Assembly: GCF_002998435.1 (NCBI RefSeq)
Contig: NZ_CP027231.1
Location: 2,149,001-2,213,000, forward strand
DNA length: 64,000 bases
Origin: Bacteroides zoogleoformans
Lineage (GTDB): Bacteria; Bacteroidota; Bacteroidia; Bacteroidales; Bacteroidaceae
Reading direction: 5' to 3'
Part shown: positions 56,731 to 64,000 of the stretch, piece after piece
Position numbering within the stretch: position 1 is the first letter of the stretch
How the letters are laid out: the number at the start of each line of letters is the position of its first letter
Notes under the pieces: model-generated
Seen by the model: the letters and a program-made list of their open reading frames with translations, nothing else
Told to the model about the DNA's origin: nothing
The model's database searches: none
Position numbers and translations under genes: made by a program

Positions 56731-58278
56731 ATGAAAAGAAACATTCTACATATAGCATTCATTGTAGCCTTGCTTCCCTTTTTCACGGGATGTACGGATA
56801 ATTTCGAGAAATACAATACCGAGCCTTATGTCCCCTATACATTGCCTGTACCCGTATTATTCGGTCAACTGATAACCACCGGTATCAACGTGCAGCAGAA
56901 TGACAACCAGATGATTGATCAGATGGTGGGAGGGCCTTATGGCGGTTATCTCACGATGTCTACCTCATGGGGAGGTTCTAACTTCAATACGTACAATCAG
57001 ACCGACGGGTGGAATCAGATACCTTTCAATACGCCTTTCGAGAAGTTCTATCCCAATTACTATAAGATAGCCGAAGCCACCCAAAAGAAAGGACACTTCT
57101 TTGCCATGGCCCAGATTCTACGGGTCAACACCATGTCGCGTGTGGCGCTTTGCTACGGACCGATTCCTTACAGCAAGGTATCGAAAGGAGAATCGCAGAC
57201 TCCCTACGATAGCGAAGCCGACTTGTATAAAAATATGCTGGGAGACTTGACTTCTGCCATAGCCGTGCTGAAAGATTACATTTCTGTAACCTCTTTGCGT
57301 CCTTTGAGTGAGGTAGATGCCGTATACAAAGGAGATTACTCCAAATGGATTCGTTTTGCCAATTCGTTGAAACTCCGTTTGGCCATGCGCATCGTGAATG
57401 CAGACCCCGAACTTGCTCGCAAGGCGGCCGAAGAGGCTGTCAGCGACGACGGAGGATTGATTGATGATGTTTCCTGCAACGCAATGGTTCCGGTAGGCGC
57501 CGAACCCAACCCCTTCTGGCTGGTTGCCAATAGTTGGGGAGAAATTCGTGCCAATGCCACGCTGACCAGCTACATGAACGGGTATAACGACCCGCGCATG
57601 GCGGCATACTTCACGGCAGCCACCGTGGGGACAGAAGGGACGGACACCTATGTAGGGCTTCGCTCCGGTGTGAAGGGAATGACTACAGCCATGGGCTCTA
57701 AATTCTCCAAGCCCGCCTACGGACAGAAAGACGACATGCCGATGTTCCTCGCTTCCGAAACGGCTTTCCTGCGTGCCGAGGGCGCACTGCGCAACTGGAA
57801 TATGGGAGGTCAAGCAAAGGATTTCTACGAAAAGGGTATTGAACTGTCATTTGCCGAACGGAAAGTGAATGGTGCCGGAACTTATGTGGCAGACAATACT
57901 TCCACGCCTAAATCGTATGTCTCGCCCATGGAAGCAGCTAAAATGAATTATTCGATAAAAACGAAAATCACCATCGCCTGGGATGCGGAGGCTGCCTTTG
58001 AGACCAATCTCGAACGTATTATCACCCAAAAATGGATTGCCAATTTCCCACTCGGATTGGAAGCCTGGGCAGACTATCGTCGTACGGGTTATCCCGAAAT
58101 CTTCCCTGTGGTGGACAACCTGAGCAATGGCGTAATCAGCACCGAACGTCAGCAACGCCGTTTGCCTTTCCCTCTGAAAGAAAGACAAGGAAACAGCGAG
58201 AATGTGACGGCCGCCGTCAATATGCTTGGAGGCCCGGATACCGGTGCCACGGATTTGTGGTGGGCTAAAAAGAAATAA
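56731..58278 (+). CDS. SusD/RagB family glycan-binding lipoprotein
   Basis: A 515-residue surface lipoprotein (lipobox FFTGC, Cys21) of the SusD-like alpha-helical fold, with recognisable tetratricopeptide-like helices: KIAEATQKKGHFFAMAQILR, SRVALCYGPIPYSKVSKG and WIRFANSLKLRLAMRI. The C-terminal LWWAKKK tail is characteristic. It caps the SusC barrel and captures the glycan substrate. It starts 15 bp after susC. Confidence 0.94.
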   Translation: MKRNILHIAFIVALLPFFTGCTDNFEKYNTEPYVPYTLPVPVLFGQLITTGINVQQNDNQMIDQMVGGPYGGYLTMSTSWGGSNFNTYNQTDGWNQIPFNTPFEKFYPNYYKIAEATQKKGHFFAMAQILRVNTMSRVALCYGPIPYSKVSKGESQTPYDSEADLYKNMLGDLTSAIAVLKDYISVTSLRPLSEVDAVYKGDYSKWIRFANSLKLRLAMRIVNADPELARKAAEEAVSDDGGLIDDVSCNAMVPVGAEPNPFWLVANSWGEIRANATLTSYMNGYNDPRMAAYFTAATVGTEGTDTYVGLRSGVKGMTTAMGSKFSKPAYGQKDDMPMFLASETAFLRAEGALRNWNMGGQAKDFYEKGIELSFAERKVNGAGTYVADNTSTPKSYVSPMEAAKMNYSIKTKITIAWDAEAAFETNLERIITQKWIANFPLGLEAWADYRRTGYPEIFPVVDNLSNGVISTERQQRRLPFPLKERQGNSENVTAAVNMLGGPDTGATDLWWAKKK

Positions 58279-58306
58279 ACATCCAAAACAGAAAAACAGC
58301 AAAATC

Positions 58307-59365
58307 ATGAATAAAAAGATACTATATTCAGCCCTTTGGGGATTGTTGACCGTCGCTTTCTGGAGTTGCAGCGATTGGACAGAGGTGGAAAGCAAGGATT
58401 ATTTTGAGTATCCTGCAAAAGATTACTATGCCTCTTTGCGCGATTATAAGAAAACAGACCATCAGGTGACATTTGGTTGGTTCGGTAACTGGACCGGCCG
58501 GGGAGCTTCGATGGTGAACAGCCTGATGGGAATGCCCGACAGTGTGGACTTTGTTTCTGTTTGGGGCAACTGGCATACGCTGGACGAACATCGTATGATT
58601 GACAAGAAAAAAGTGAAGGAGCAGAAGGGGACACGTGCCTTGATTTGTTTCATTATTCAGGATATCGGTGCACAAATCACACCGGTGGAGTATAAGGAAA
58701 AACCAAACGAGTACTGGGGATTTGACCCGAAGAATACGGCAGGAGACAATGCTCAGAATCTGGCGGCTATCGAGAAATATGCTTTGGCGATTTGCGACAC
58801 CATTATCAAATATGATTATGATGGTTTCGACATTGATTACGAACCAAACTTCGGGCATCGTGGCAATATGTCGGGCAACGACGCTTACATGTTGCATTTC
58901 ATCAAGACACTGAGCAAACACATGGGGCCAAAATCCGGCACAAACCGTTTACTGGTGATTGACGGAGAACCTCAAAGCATCGTGTCCGAAAGCGGCCCGT
59001 ACTTCGACTATTTCATCGTGCAAGCTTATAACGCAACCTCGGACTCTAATCTTGACGGACGGCTCTTCTCCACTATCGAGAACTTCAAAGGAATCTTGTC
59101 TCCTGAAGAAGTGGCCAGAAAATATATCGTTACCGAGAATTTCGAGTCGTATGCTTCGACGGGAGGAGTAGGTTATACGGATCGTTACGGCAATAAAATG
59201 CAGTCTCTGGCAGGCATGGCCTATTGGACGCCTATCGTGAATGGGAAACCCGTGCGGAAAGGTGGTGTAGGAACCTACCATATGGAGTATGACTATCCCA
59301 CCACTCCCGTGGAGTATAAATACTTGCGCGAAGCCATTCGCATAATGAATCCGGCAGTTAACTAA
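58307..59365 (+). CDS. GH18 family lipoprotein, endo-beta-N-acetylglucosaminidase-like
   Basis: A 352-residue surface lipoprotein (lipobox ending AFWSC, Cys21) with a GH18 TIM barrel. The catalytic DxxDxDxE motif is intact: DGFDIDYE at 172-179, Glu179 as acid. QAYNATSD and ENFESYASTGG are further conserved strands. This fold, in SusC/SusD neighbourhoods, is known from enzymes that cut the chitobiose core of N-glycans, so an endo-glycosidase releasing N-glycans is likely, though chitin-type substrates cannot be excluded. Start at MNKKILYS, 28 bp after SusD. Confidence 0.9.
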   Translation: MNKKILYSALWGLLTVAFWSCSDWTEVESKDYFEYPAKDYYASLRDYKKTDHQVTFGWFGNWTGRGASMVNSLMGMPDSVDFVSVWGNWHTLDEHRMIDKKKVKEQKGTRALICFIIQDIGAQITPVEYKEKPNEYWGFDPKNTAGDNAQNLAAIEKYALAICDTIIKYDYDGFDIDYEPNFGHRGNMSGNDAYMLHFIKTLSKHMGPKSGTNRLLVIDGEPQSIVSESGPYFDYFIVQAYNATSDSNLDGRLFSTIENFKGILSPEEVARKYIVTENFESYASTGGVGYTDRYGNKMQSLAGMAYWTPIVNGKPVRKGGVGTYHMEYDYPTTPVEYKYLREAIRIMNPAVN

Positions 59366-59386
59366 TTTAAAAAAACATTGAATGTC

Positions 59387-60520
59387 ATGAAACTAAATAA
59401 ATACCATATCATAGCTTGCGCCGCCTGGCTCTGCGTGGTCGCAAGTTGCGACAATGCAGATTATAGTGTGATAGATAACGCCATCTATCTTCAAGAAGCC
59501 TCGAATACGGCTTCTACCTATGGCAAAGTGACTGTGGAAGGCGATATTACGCATACCGACCTGACGGTTCGGGTAGGACAACCGTTGAGTGAAGACGTGG
59601 CAGGCACGCTGGAGTTGGACGCTTCACTTCTTGATGCCTATAACCGGACTTTTTCTACCAGCTACGAAGTATTGCCTTCGGAGTATCTGTCGTATGAAAA
59701 GAACTTTAAAATAAACAAGGGAGAAACGCTGGCTGAGAAAACGGAGTTCTCCATCAAAACTTACTCTACCAACAATGGTGAGCTTTATGCCATTCCTGTC
59801 CGTCTGAAGGTCAATAGCGGAAATATATCCACCATAGGTGACTCCCAATCGTACATCATCTTGTTGGATAAGGCTCTGAAACAACCGGTACCCGTTATGA
59901 ATCAGAGCAATAAAGCTTCTACCGGCAAAGACATGAACCTCACCACCGGCGAGTGGACCATTGAGACCTGGGTGTGGATGGACGGTTTTGCTATCAACAA
60001 TCAGGCCATCATCAACTCCGGTAGCGGAAAGGCCGGGCGTGCCAACGAAATCTATATCCGTTTCGGCGACGCCCCCATCCCATACAACTCCTTGCAGATT
60101 AAAACAATGGGCTCGCAGGTGAACACCGTTACGCTGTTTGAACCGAAAAAATGGTATCACCTCACCATCACGTACGATGCAGGCGGATTGGTGACGATTT
60201 ATGTGAACGGAGAGAAAGACGTGACGCTCCAAACCAAGGGTGGCATGGTGAACTTCGACCGCATGGAATTAGTGACGAGTGGTTCTTGGTTCAGAAACAC
60301 CTGTAAGATGGGACAATTGCGGCTTTGGAAAAAAGCCATTACGCCTTCGCAAATCAAGTCGAACATGTATCTGGGCATCAACCCCAAAAATCCTGATTTG
60401 ATGGGCTACTGGCGTCTGGATGAAGGAAAAGGCAATGTGTTTAAAGATGCCACTCCGAATGGGTTCGATATGACTGCCGAAGGTTCTCTGAATTGGGAAG
60501 AGGATGTGAATTTCAAATAA
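59387..60520 (+). CDS. DUF1735 and LamG domain surface lipoprotein
   Basis: A 377-residue surface lipoprotein (lipobox VVASC, Cys21). The N-terminal region (about 25-165) is DUF1735-like, with the YLSYEKNFKINKGET segment. The C-terminal LamG/concanavalin-like domain (about 185-335) shows EWTIETWVWMDG, KKWYHLTITYDAGGLVTIYV and DLMGYWRLDEGKGN. Such proteins serve as surface glycan-binding proteins in GH18-containing PULs. I start at the ATG at 59387; a TTG three codons earlier is possible. It follows the GH18 gene by 21 bp. Confidence 0.9.
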   Translation: MKLNKYHIIACAAWLCVVASCDNADYSVIDNAIYLQEASNTASTYGKVTVEGDITHTDLTVRVGQPLSEDVAGTLELDASLLDAYNRTFSTSYEVLPSEYLSYEKNFKINKGETLAEKTEFSIKTYSTNNGELYAIPVRLKVNSGNISTIGDSQSYIILLDKALKQPVPVMNQSNKASTGKDMNLTTGEWTIETWVWMDGFAINNQAIINSGSGKAGRANEIYIRFGDAPIPYNSLQIKTMGSQVNTVTLFEPKKWYHLTITYDAGGLVTIYVNGEKDVTLQTKGGMVNFDRMELVTSGSWFRNTCKMGQLRLWKKAITPSQIKSNMYLGINPKNPDLMGYWRLDEGKGNVFKDATPNGFDMTAEGSLNWEEDVNFK

Positions 60521-60546
60521 AGAACGGATTTTAAACATAGAACGTA

Positions 60547-61539
60547 ATGAAAATATACTGGAAAACTGCTCTGTATAAGGCATTAATCGTGTCGGGAGCT
60601 ATCTTTATACAATCTTGCAGCAATGATGATGAGGAGATGGGGGTAAAGCAACTCTACTATCTCTCTTCGGAGCCTGCGGCCGTCTTACAGCCGTCTCATT
60701 TCGAGTTGTCTCTGCTCGACAATACGTTGAGTGGTGAACGAACCGGATATTATGTCGTGGGAAAATCGACTATGCGTGCAGTCAAAGATGTGAAGCTGCA
60801 CGTGGAACAAGACAATTCGTTGACAGAAAGCTACAATGCCGAACATAAAACAAACTATGAAGCTGTGCCCGAGGGTGCTTTTACCTTCTCTACCGGGCAA
60901 CTTACCATCAAGGCGGGAGATAATTTTTCTTCGGATACGCTTCGTATTTCGGTTTCGGACTTATCGAAGTTGGAGGCATCCAAGAAGTATGTACTCCCCA
61001 TCACTCTGAAGAGTGGTGACGAGGGAGCGATTAGCATTAATCGGAATACGGTCTATTTTGTACTCTCTAAAAAGGAAATCCGAATCAGTACCAGGAAGCC
61101 GGCCTCATGGATGGAACTGGATCGCAAAGATTGGACAATTACTGCCTCGAACTACCTCGGTGACTATTATAGTCCGGAAAAAGCCGCCGATGGGGATGCC
61201 ACTTCGTCTTGGTTCTTGGGACTCGATGAACCGGGTTGGTGGGCCGCCGAATGGACGGAACCTGTCACAGTAGTAGGTATCTCCATTAAAAGACAGAATG
61301 CTTATAGCTATCAATATAATCTGGTAAGTTTTTCTGTGGAATATAAGAAAAAGGGAGATACGGAATGGAGAAGTCTTGAAGGTGAGGTTACACTGAACAA
61401 ATCTCAGCTTTATGCGCCTCAATATACCATGTTCAGTTCCGTACTCGAAAATATCGTAGCATTTAAACTCAATGTACTCGAGCCGGGTATTGGTAGTTAT
61501 ACCGGCATAGGTGAATTGAATCTGTTTAAGAAGAAATAG
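60547..61539 (+). CDS. DUF1735 and F5/8 type C domain surface lipoprotein
   Basis: A 330-residue surface lipoprotein (lipobox FIQSC, Cys24). The N-terminal DUF1735 region (about 30-170) contains LTESYNAEHKTNYEAVPEGA and KYVLPITLKS. The C-terminal discoidin/F5-8 type C domain (about 190-328) has AADGDATSSWF, WWAAEWTEPVTVVGISI and FKLNVLEPGIGSYTGIGELN. It is the last gene of the PUL and likely a carbohydrate-binding protein for the GH18 substrate. Confidence 0.9.
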   Translation: MKIYWKTALYKALIVSGAIFIQSCSNDDEEMGVKQLYYLSSEPAAVLQPSHFELSLLDNTLSGERTGYYVVGKSTMRAVKDVKLHVEQDNSLTESYNAEHKTNYEAVPEGAFTFSTGQLTIKAGDNFSSDTLRISVSDLSKLEASKKYVLPITLKSGDEGAISINRNTVYFVLSKKEIRISTRKPASWMELDRKDWTITASNYLGDYYSPEKAADGDATSSWFLGLDEPGWWAAEWTEPVTVVGISIKRQNAYSYQYNLVSFSVEYKKKGDTEWRSLEGEVTLNKSQLYAPQYTMFSSVLENIVAFKLNVLEPGIGSYTGIGELNLFKKK

Positions 61540-61623
61540 GGGAGAGAATTCTCAAAGAAAGCTGTATTAAAAAGCCTTTATAACTTTCTTTTAGGGACTA
61601 TCCTGTTTTCGGAGATACTCTGT

Positions 61624-61670
61624 TCCGAGCCTGCGGATGTCTGTCCGCAGACTCGGACGGAGTTTTTTTA
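61624..61670 (+). terminator. PUL terminator
   Basis: TCCGAGCCTGCGGA (61624-61637) pairs with TCCGCAGACTCGGA (61644-61657) with one mismatch, followed by CGGAG and a TTTTTTTATT tail. It ends the PUL operon. Confidence 0.8.
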
Positions 61671-61687
61671 TTGACTTACACCTTTCA

Positions 61688-63025
61688 TCATGCGTGCGTT
61701 TTTAGCCTGAACCTCATCCACAGCATGACGCCGGCACAGGTCAACCCGAACGGAAAGGCCATCCACACTCCTGCCAGACCCCAATCCAGCACAAAGCCGC
61801 AAAGGTATCCTACGGGCAAGGATATGACGAAATAAGCGATAAAGGCAATCACCATCATAGGCTTTACGTCCGAAATGCCTCGCAGAGCATTGGCAAAGTT
61901 GATCTGCAATCCGTCTCCGAACTGATAAATCAGGAACGGGAGGAACAAAGAAGCAACCAGGGCAGACACTTCCGCATTGTCCGTAAACCATCCGCCCAAC
62001 TGCCCCCGCAATGCAAAGACGATGCCCGACAATACCACCGCCATATAGAGGATGAGATGAAATCCGGCATACGCCGCATGCCGCACGTTAGCCCCGTCGC
62101 CTTGTCCCTTGAAGTTGCTGACGCGCACGGCCACGGCGGCGCCCATGCCGTAATACATCATAAAGGTGAACTGCGAAATGGTCAGCATAATCTGATGCGA
62201 AGCCAGCGCATACGTGCCCAGCCACCCCACCATGACGGTGCTGAGGCTGAAAGAAGCCGTCTCCATGCCCATCTGCAACCCCACGGGCCATCCAAGTGCA
62301 TTGAGCCGCCTGAACATGGGCACAGACCAGCCCAAACGCACAAGGCCCACTTTGTAGCGTATGAAGCGGCGGCCACGAAGTACAATCAGTGCAAAGACCG
62401 CCGCCATCACGATGCGTGAGAACAGCGTGCTGATGCCCGCTCCCAACAACCCCATCTCGGCAAATCCCAGTTTCCCGTTGATGAGCACGTAGTTTCCGGC
62501 GATGTTTAGCGCATTGCCTCCCAGCAACACCCACATGGCGGTCTTGGTGTCGGTGATGCCGTCGGTGAACTGCTTGAAGCCATTGAACAACATGACGAAG
62601 AGCTGCGAGGCAAGCAGCGTCAGGTAGTAGGGTTTGATTAACGGCAGCAACTCGGCGGGTTGTCCCAGACGTTCTATATTGAAGTAAAGGATGGTCATGA
62701 TGAAGGTCAGCAAGAGAGCCACCAGCGCATTTGCCGCAAGACTGCATCGCAAAGCCTGCCCGGCCTCGGCAAAGCGGCGATTGCCGTAATAGCCGCCTAC
62801 CACCGGCGTGAGCCCATAGCTGAAACCGGTACTGAAAATGATGCAAAGCGTAAACAGGTTGTTCACAAAAGAGGCTGCGCCCAGTTCGGCCGTACTGTGG
62901 TGTCCTATCATCAGCGTGTCGGCAAAGCCCAGAACAATGACGCCCAACTGGCCTATCATGATGGGCATGCCCAAAAAGACCAAAGCTTTGTAATGGCACT
63001 TATATGTATCGAAGAATCTTTTCAT
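61688..63025 (-). CDS. MATE family multidrug/Na+ antiporter
   Basis: A 445-residue inner-membrane efflux protein with about 12 helices. The N-terminal MATE half has KALVFLGMPIMIGQLGVIVL, FADTLMIGHHSTAELGAASF, and FSYGLTPVVGGYYG; the second half begins GLQMGMETASFSLSTVMVGW, a typical internal repeat. It exports cationic compounds using Na+ or H+. No regulator lies nearby. Confidence 0.9.
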   Translation of the reverse strand: MKRFFDTYKCHYKALVFLGMPIMIGQLGVIVLGFADTLMIGHHSTAELGAASFVNNLFTLCIIFSTGFSYGLTPVVGGYYGNRRFAEAGQALRCSLAANALVALLLTFIMTILYFNIERLGQPAELLPLIKPYYLTLLASQLFVMLFNGFKQFTDGITDTKTAMWVLLGGNALNIAGNYVLINGKLGFAEMGLLGAGISTLFSRIVMAAVFALIVLRGRRFIRYKVGLVRLGWSVPMFRRLNALGWPVGLQMGMETASFSLSTVMVGWLGTYALASHQIMLTISQFTFMMYYGMGAAVAVRVSNFKGQGDGANVRHAAYAGFHLILYMAVVLSGIVFALRGQLGGWFTDNAEVSALVASLFLPFLIYQFGDGLQINFANALRGISDVKPMMVIAFIAYFVISLPVGYLCGFVLDWGLAGVWMAFPFGLTCAGVMLWMRFRLKTHA

Positions 63026-63116
63026 AATGTCAGTTTTTTTTGAGGTTCACTTTCTGTCCGGGCCGTGTCGGAGCCCTACCTTCTCCGTGTCATCTCCGCA
63101 TTTATAGGAGCAGACT

Positions 63117-63204
63117 TTATACGGAGGTTATACGGAGTTGATACGGAGTTGACACGGAGCTTATACGGAGCTTATACGGAGCGGATGCGGAGCTGATGCG
63201 AAGA
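63117..63204. repeat. 11-bp tandem repeat, eight units
   Basis: Eight contiguous 11-bp units from 63117, typically TTATACGGAGC, with the final units drifting to GGATGCGGAGC and TGATGCG. The period is close to one helical turn. It lies between the two minus-strand genes encoding the MATE protein and the M16 peptidase. Confidence 0.75.
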
Positions 63205-63228
63205 ATAAAAGAACTTTTCGTCAATTCG

Positions 63229-64000
63229 TCATCTCTTTGCCGGCAGGCAGGAGCCTGATGCTTTTTTATAGTACAATACGATGGTGTTGGAATTTCGGAA
63301 TGTACGCTGCGCTACGGCGTGGATTTGTTCCGCAGTGACAGAACGATAGCTGTCCACTTCACGGTCTATGTCTTCCGCCTGTCCGGTCAGTTCGAACCAG
63401 GTAAGGTTCGTGGCCACGTTCAGATAATTGATGTTCCCGAATATCTGGGTAGCTTCGAACTTGTTCTTCACTTTTTCCAGTTCCCGCTCGTCTACCGGTT
63501 GCCGTTTCAACTCTTCCAATTCGTGGCGGACAGCTTCTTCGGCCTGTTCCAATGAAACGCCGGCTGAAGGTTTGCCGCTGATGTGCAGCAGTCCCGCATC
63601 GCGCGAACCGGAGATGTATGCGTCGAGTGTGGAAAACAGCTTCCGCTCCTGCACCAGTCGGCGGTTCAGGCGACTGGAACGCCCGTTGCTTAGAATATCG
63701 GACAAGATGTCGAACGCATAATAATCGATTCCTTCGCGACCGCACATGGGATAAGCCATGAACAGTGCGTCGAGGGGGACATTGCGTTCCACCGTCTGTC
63801 GCCGCTCTTCCGTTTGCTGAGGTTCCTGCGGCAGTTGCCTTACAGTGACGTTCCTCCGCGGAATAGAGGCAAACCACTTCTCGGTCAGTCTGAGGGTTTC
63901 TTCCCAGGAAATATTCCCGGTGACGGCCAGCACGGCATTGTTAGGGGCATAGAAACGGTAGAAGAACGACTTCACTTCGTCCAGTGTGGCATTGGCAATG
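63229..64000 (-). CDS. M16 family metallopeptidase (N-terminus outside window)
   Basis: The frame is open to the window edge; the visible 256 residues are the C-terminal part of an M16B processing-peptidase-type protein (about 400-480 residues when complete). VKSFFYRFYAPNNAVLAVTGNI and the following TLRLTEKWFASIPRR match the second-lobe boundary. The zinc-binding HxxEH motif is in the missing N-terminal part, so activity cannot be assessed. LDEV and a YAFDILSDILSNGRSSRL segment are typical of the family. Confidence 0.85.
   Translation of the reverse strand, partial: IANATLDEVKSFFYRFYAPNNAVLAVTGNISWEETLRLTEKWFASIPRRNVTVRQLPQEPQQTEERRQTVERNVPLDALFMAYPMCGREGIDYYAFDILSDILSNGRSSRLNRRLVQERKLFSTLDAYISGSRDAGLLHISGKPSAGVSLEQAEEAVRHELEELKRQPVDERELEKVKNKFEATQIFGNINYLNVATNLTWFELTGQAEDIDREVDSYRSVTAEQIHAVAQRTFRNSNTIVLYYKKASGSCLPAKR

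Overview
The window looks like a chromosomal segment of a gut Bacteroides (or a close Bacteroidales relative). Evidence is a SusC/SusD polysaccharide-utilization locus under an ECF sigma/FecR pair, Bacteroidetes-only families (DUF3109, DUF2851, TamL, SusD-like lipoproteins, DUF1735 proteins), an S46 dipeptidyl peptidase, the Bacteroides-type arginine cluster, and promoters built as TTTG - 19 to 21 nt - TAnnTTTG with no clear Shine-Dalgarno sites.

Layout. 1-1390: cut-off AGE-family epimerase overlapping a creatininase-family amidohydrolase. 1530-6867: DUF3109 protein, gyrB, rpsT, tRNA-Glu and gpmI (the last four on the minus strand). 7073-10869: a frameshifted beta-propeller protein, a CorA-type transporter and rnhB. 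10970-14720: an insertion-sequence graveyard made of an internally deleted ISAs1-like element with intact ends and a 9-bp target duplication, followed by two decayed IS110-type transposases. 15090-15690: a compact promoter-gene-gene-terminator unit encoding a small Gly/Ala-rich lipopeptide (frameshifted) and a tiny two-helix membrane protein, resembling a bacteriocin/immunity pair. 15902-19154: two tandem signal peptidase I homologues (one lacking both catalytic residues) and dapB. 19254-37368: a plus-strand housekeeping and peptidase run (DUF2851, ruvB, a flippase, DUF389, DPP7-type peptidase, serine acetyltransferase, an RNA methyltransferase with a repetitive basic tail, DPP4, purD, two membrane proteins, mnmD, and a zinc-type ABC binding protein plus ATPase without a permease). 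37512-42269: minus-strand arginine biosynthesis cluster argR-GNAT-argG-argC-argD. 42507-51189: sulfatase, TamL and TamB. 51633-61539: PUL with sigma factor, anti-sigma, SusC, SusD, a GH18 enzyme and two DUF1735 glycan-binding lipoproteins, probably aimed at N-glycan or other GlcNAc-containing host glycans. 61688-64000: MATE transporter and the C-terminal part of an M16 peptidase.

The most unusual signals are: the catalytic-dyad-less LepB homologue; the bacteriocin-like two-gene unit; a minus-strand terminator and -7 box between the anti-sigma and susC genes, suggesting a PUL antisense RNA; an orphan plus-strand terminator beside argR; and intergenic arrays of 22-bp (three loci) or 11-bp (one locus) helically phased repeats. 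All family assignments are by eye from sequence motifs; no database search was run.
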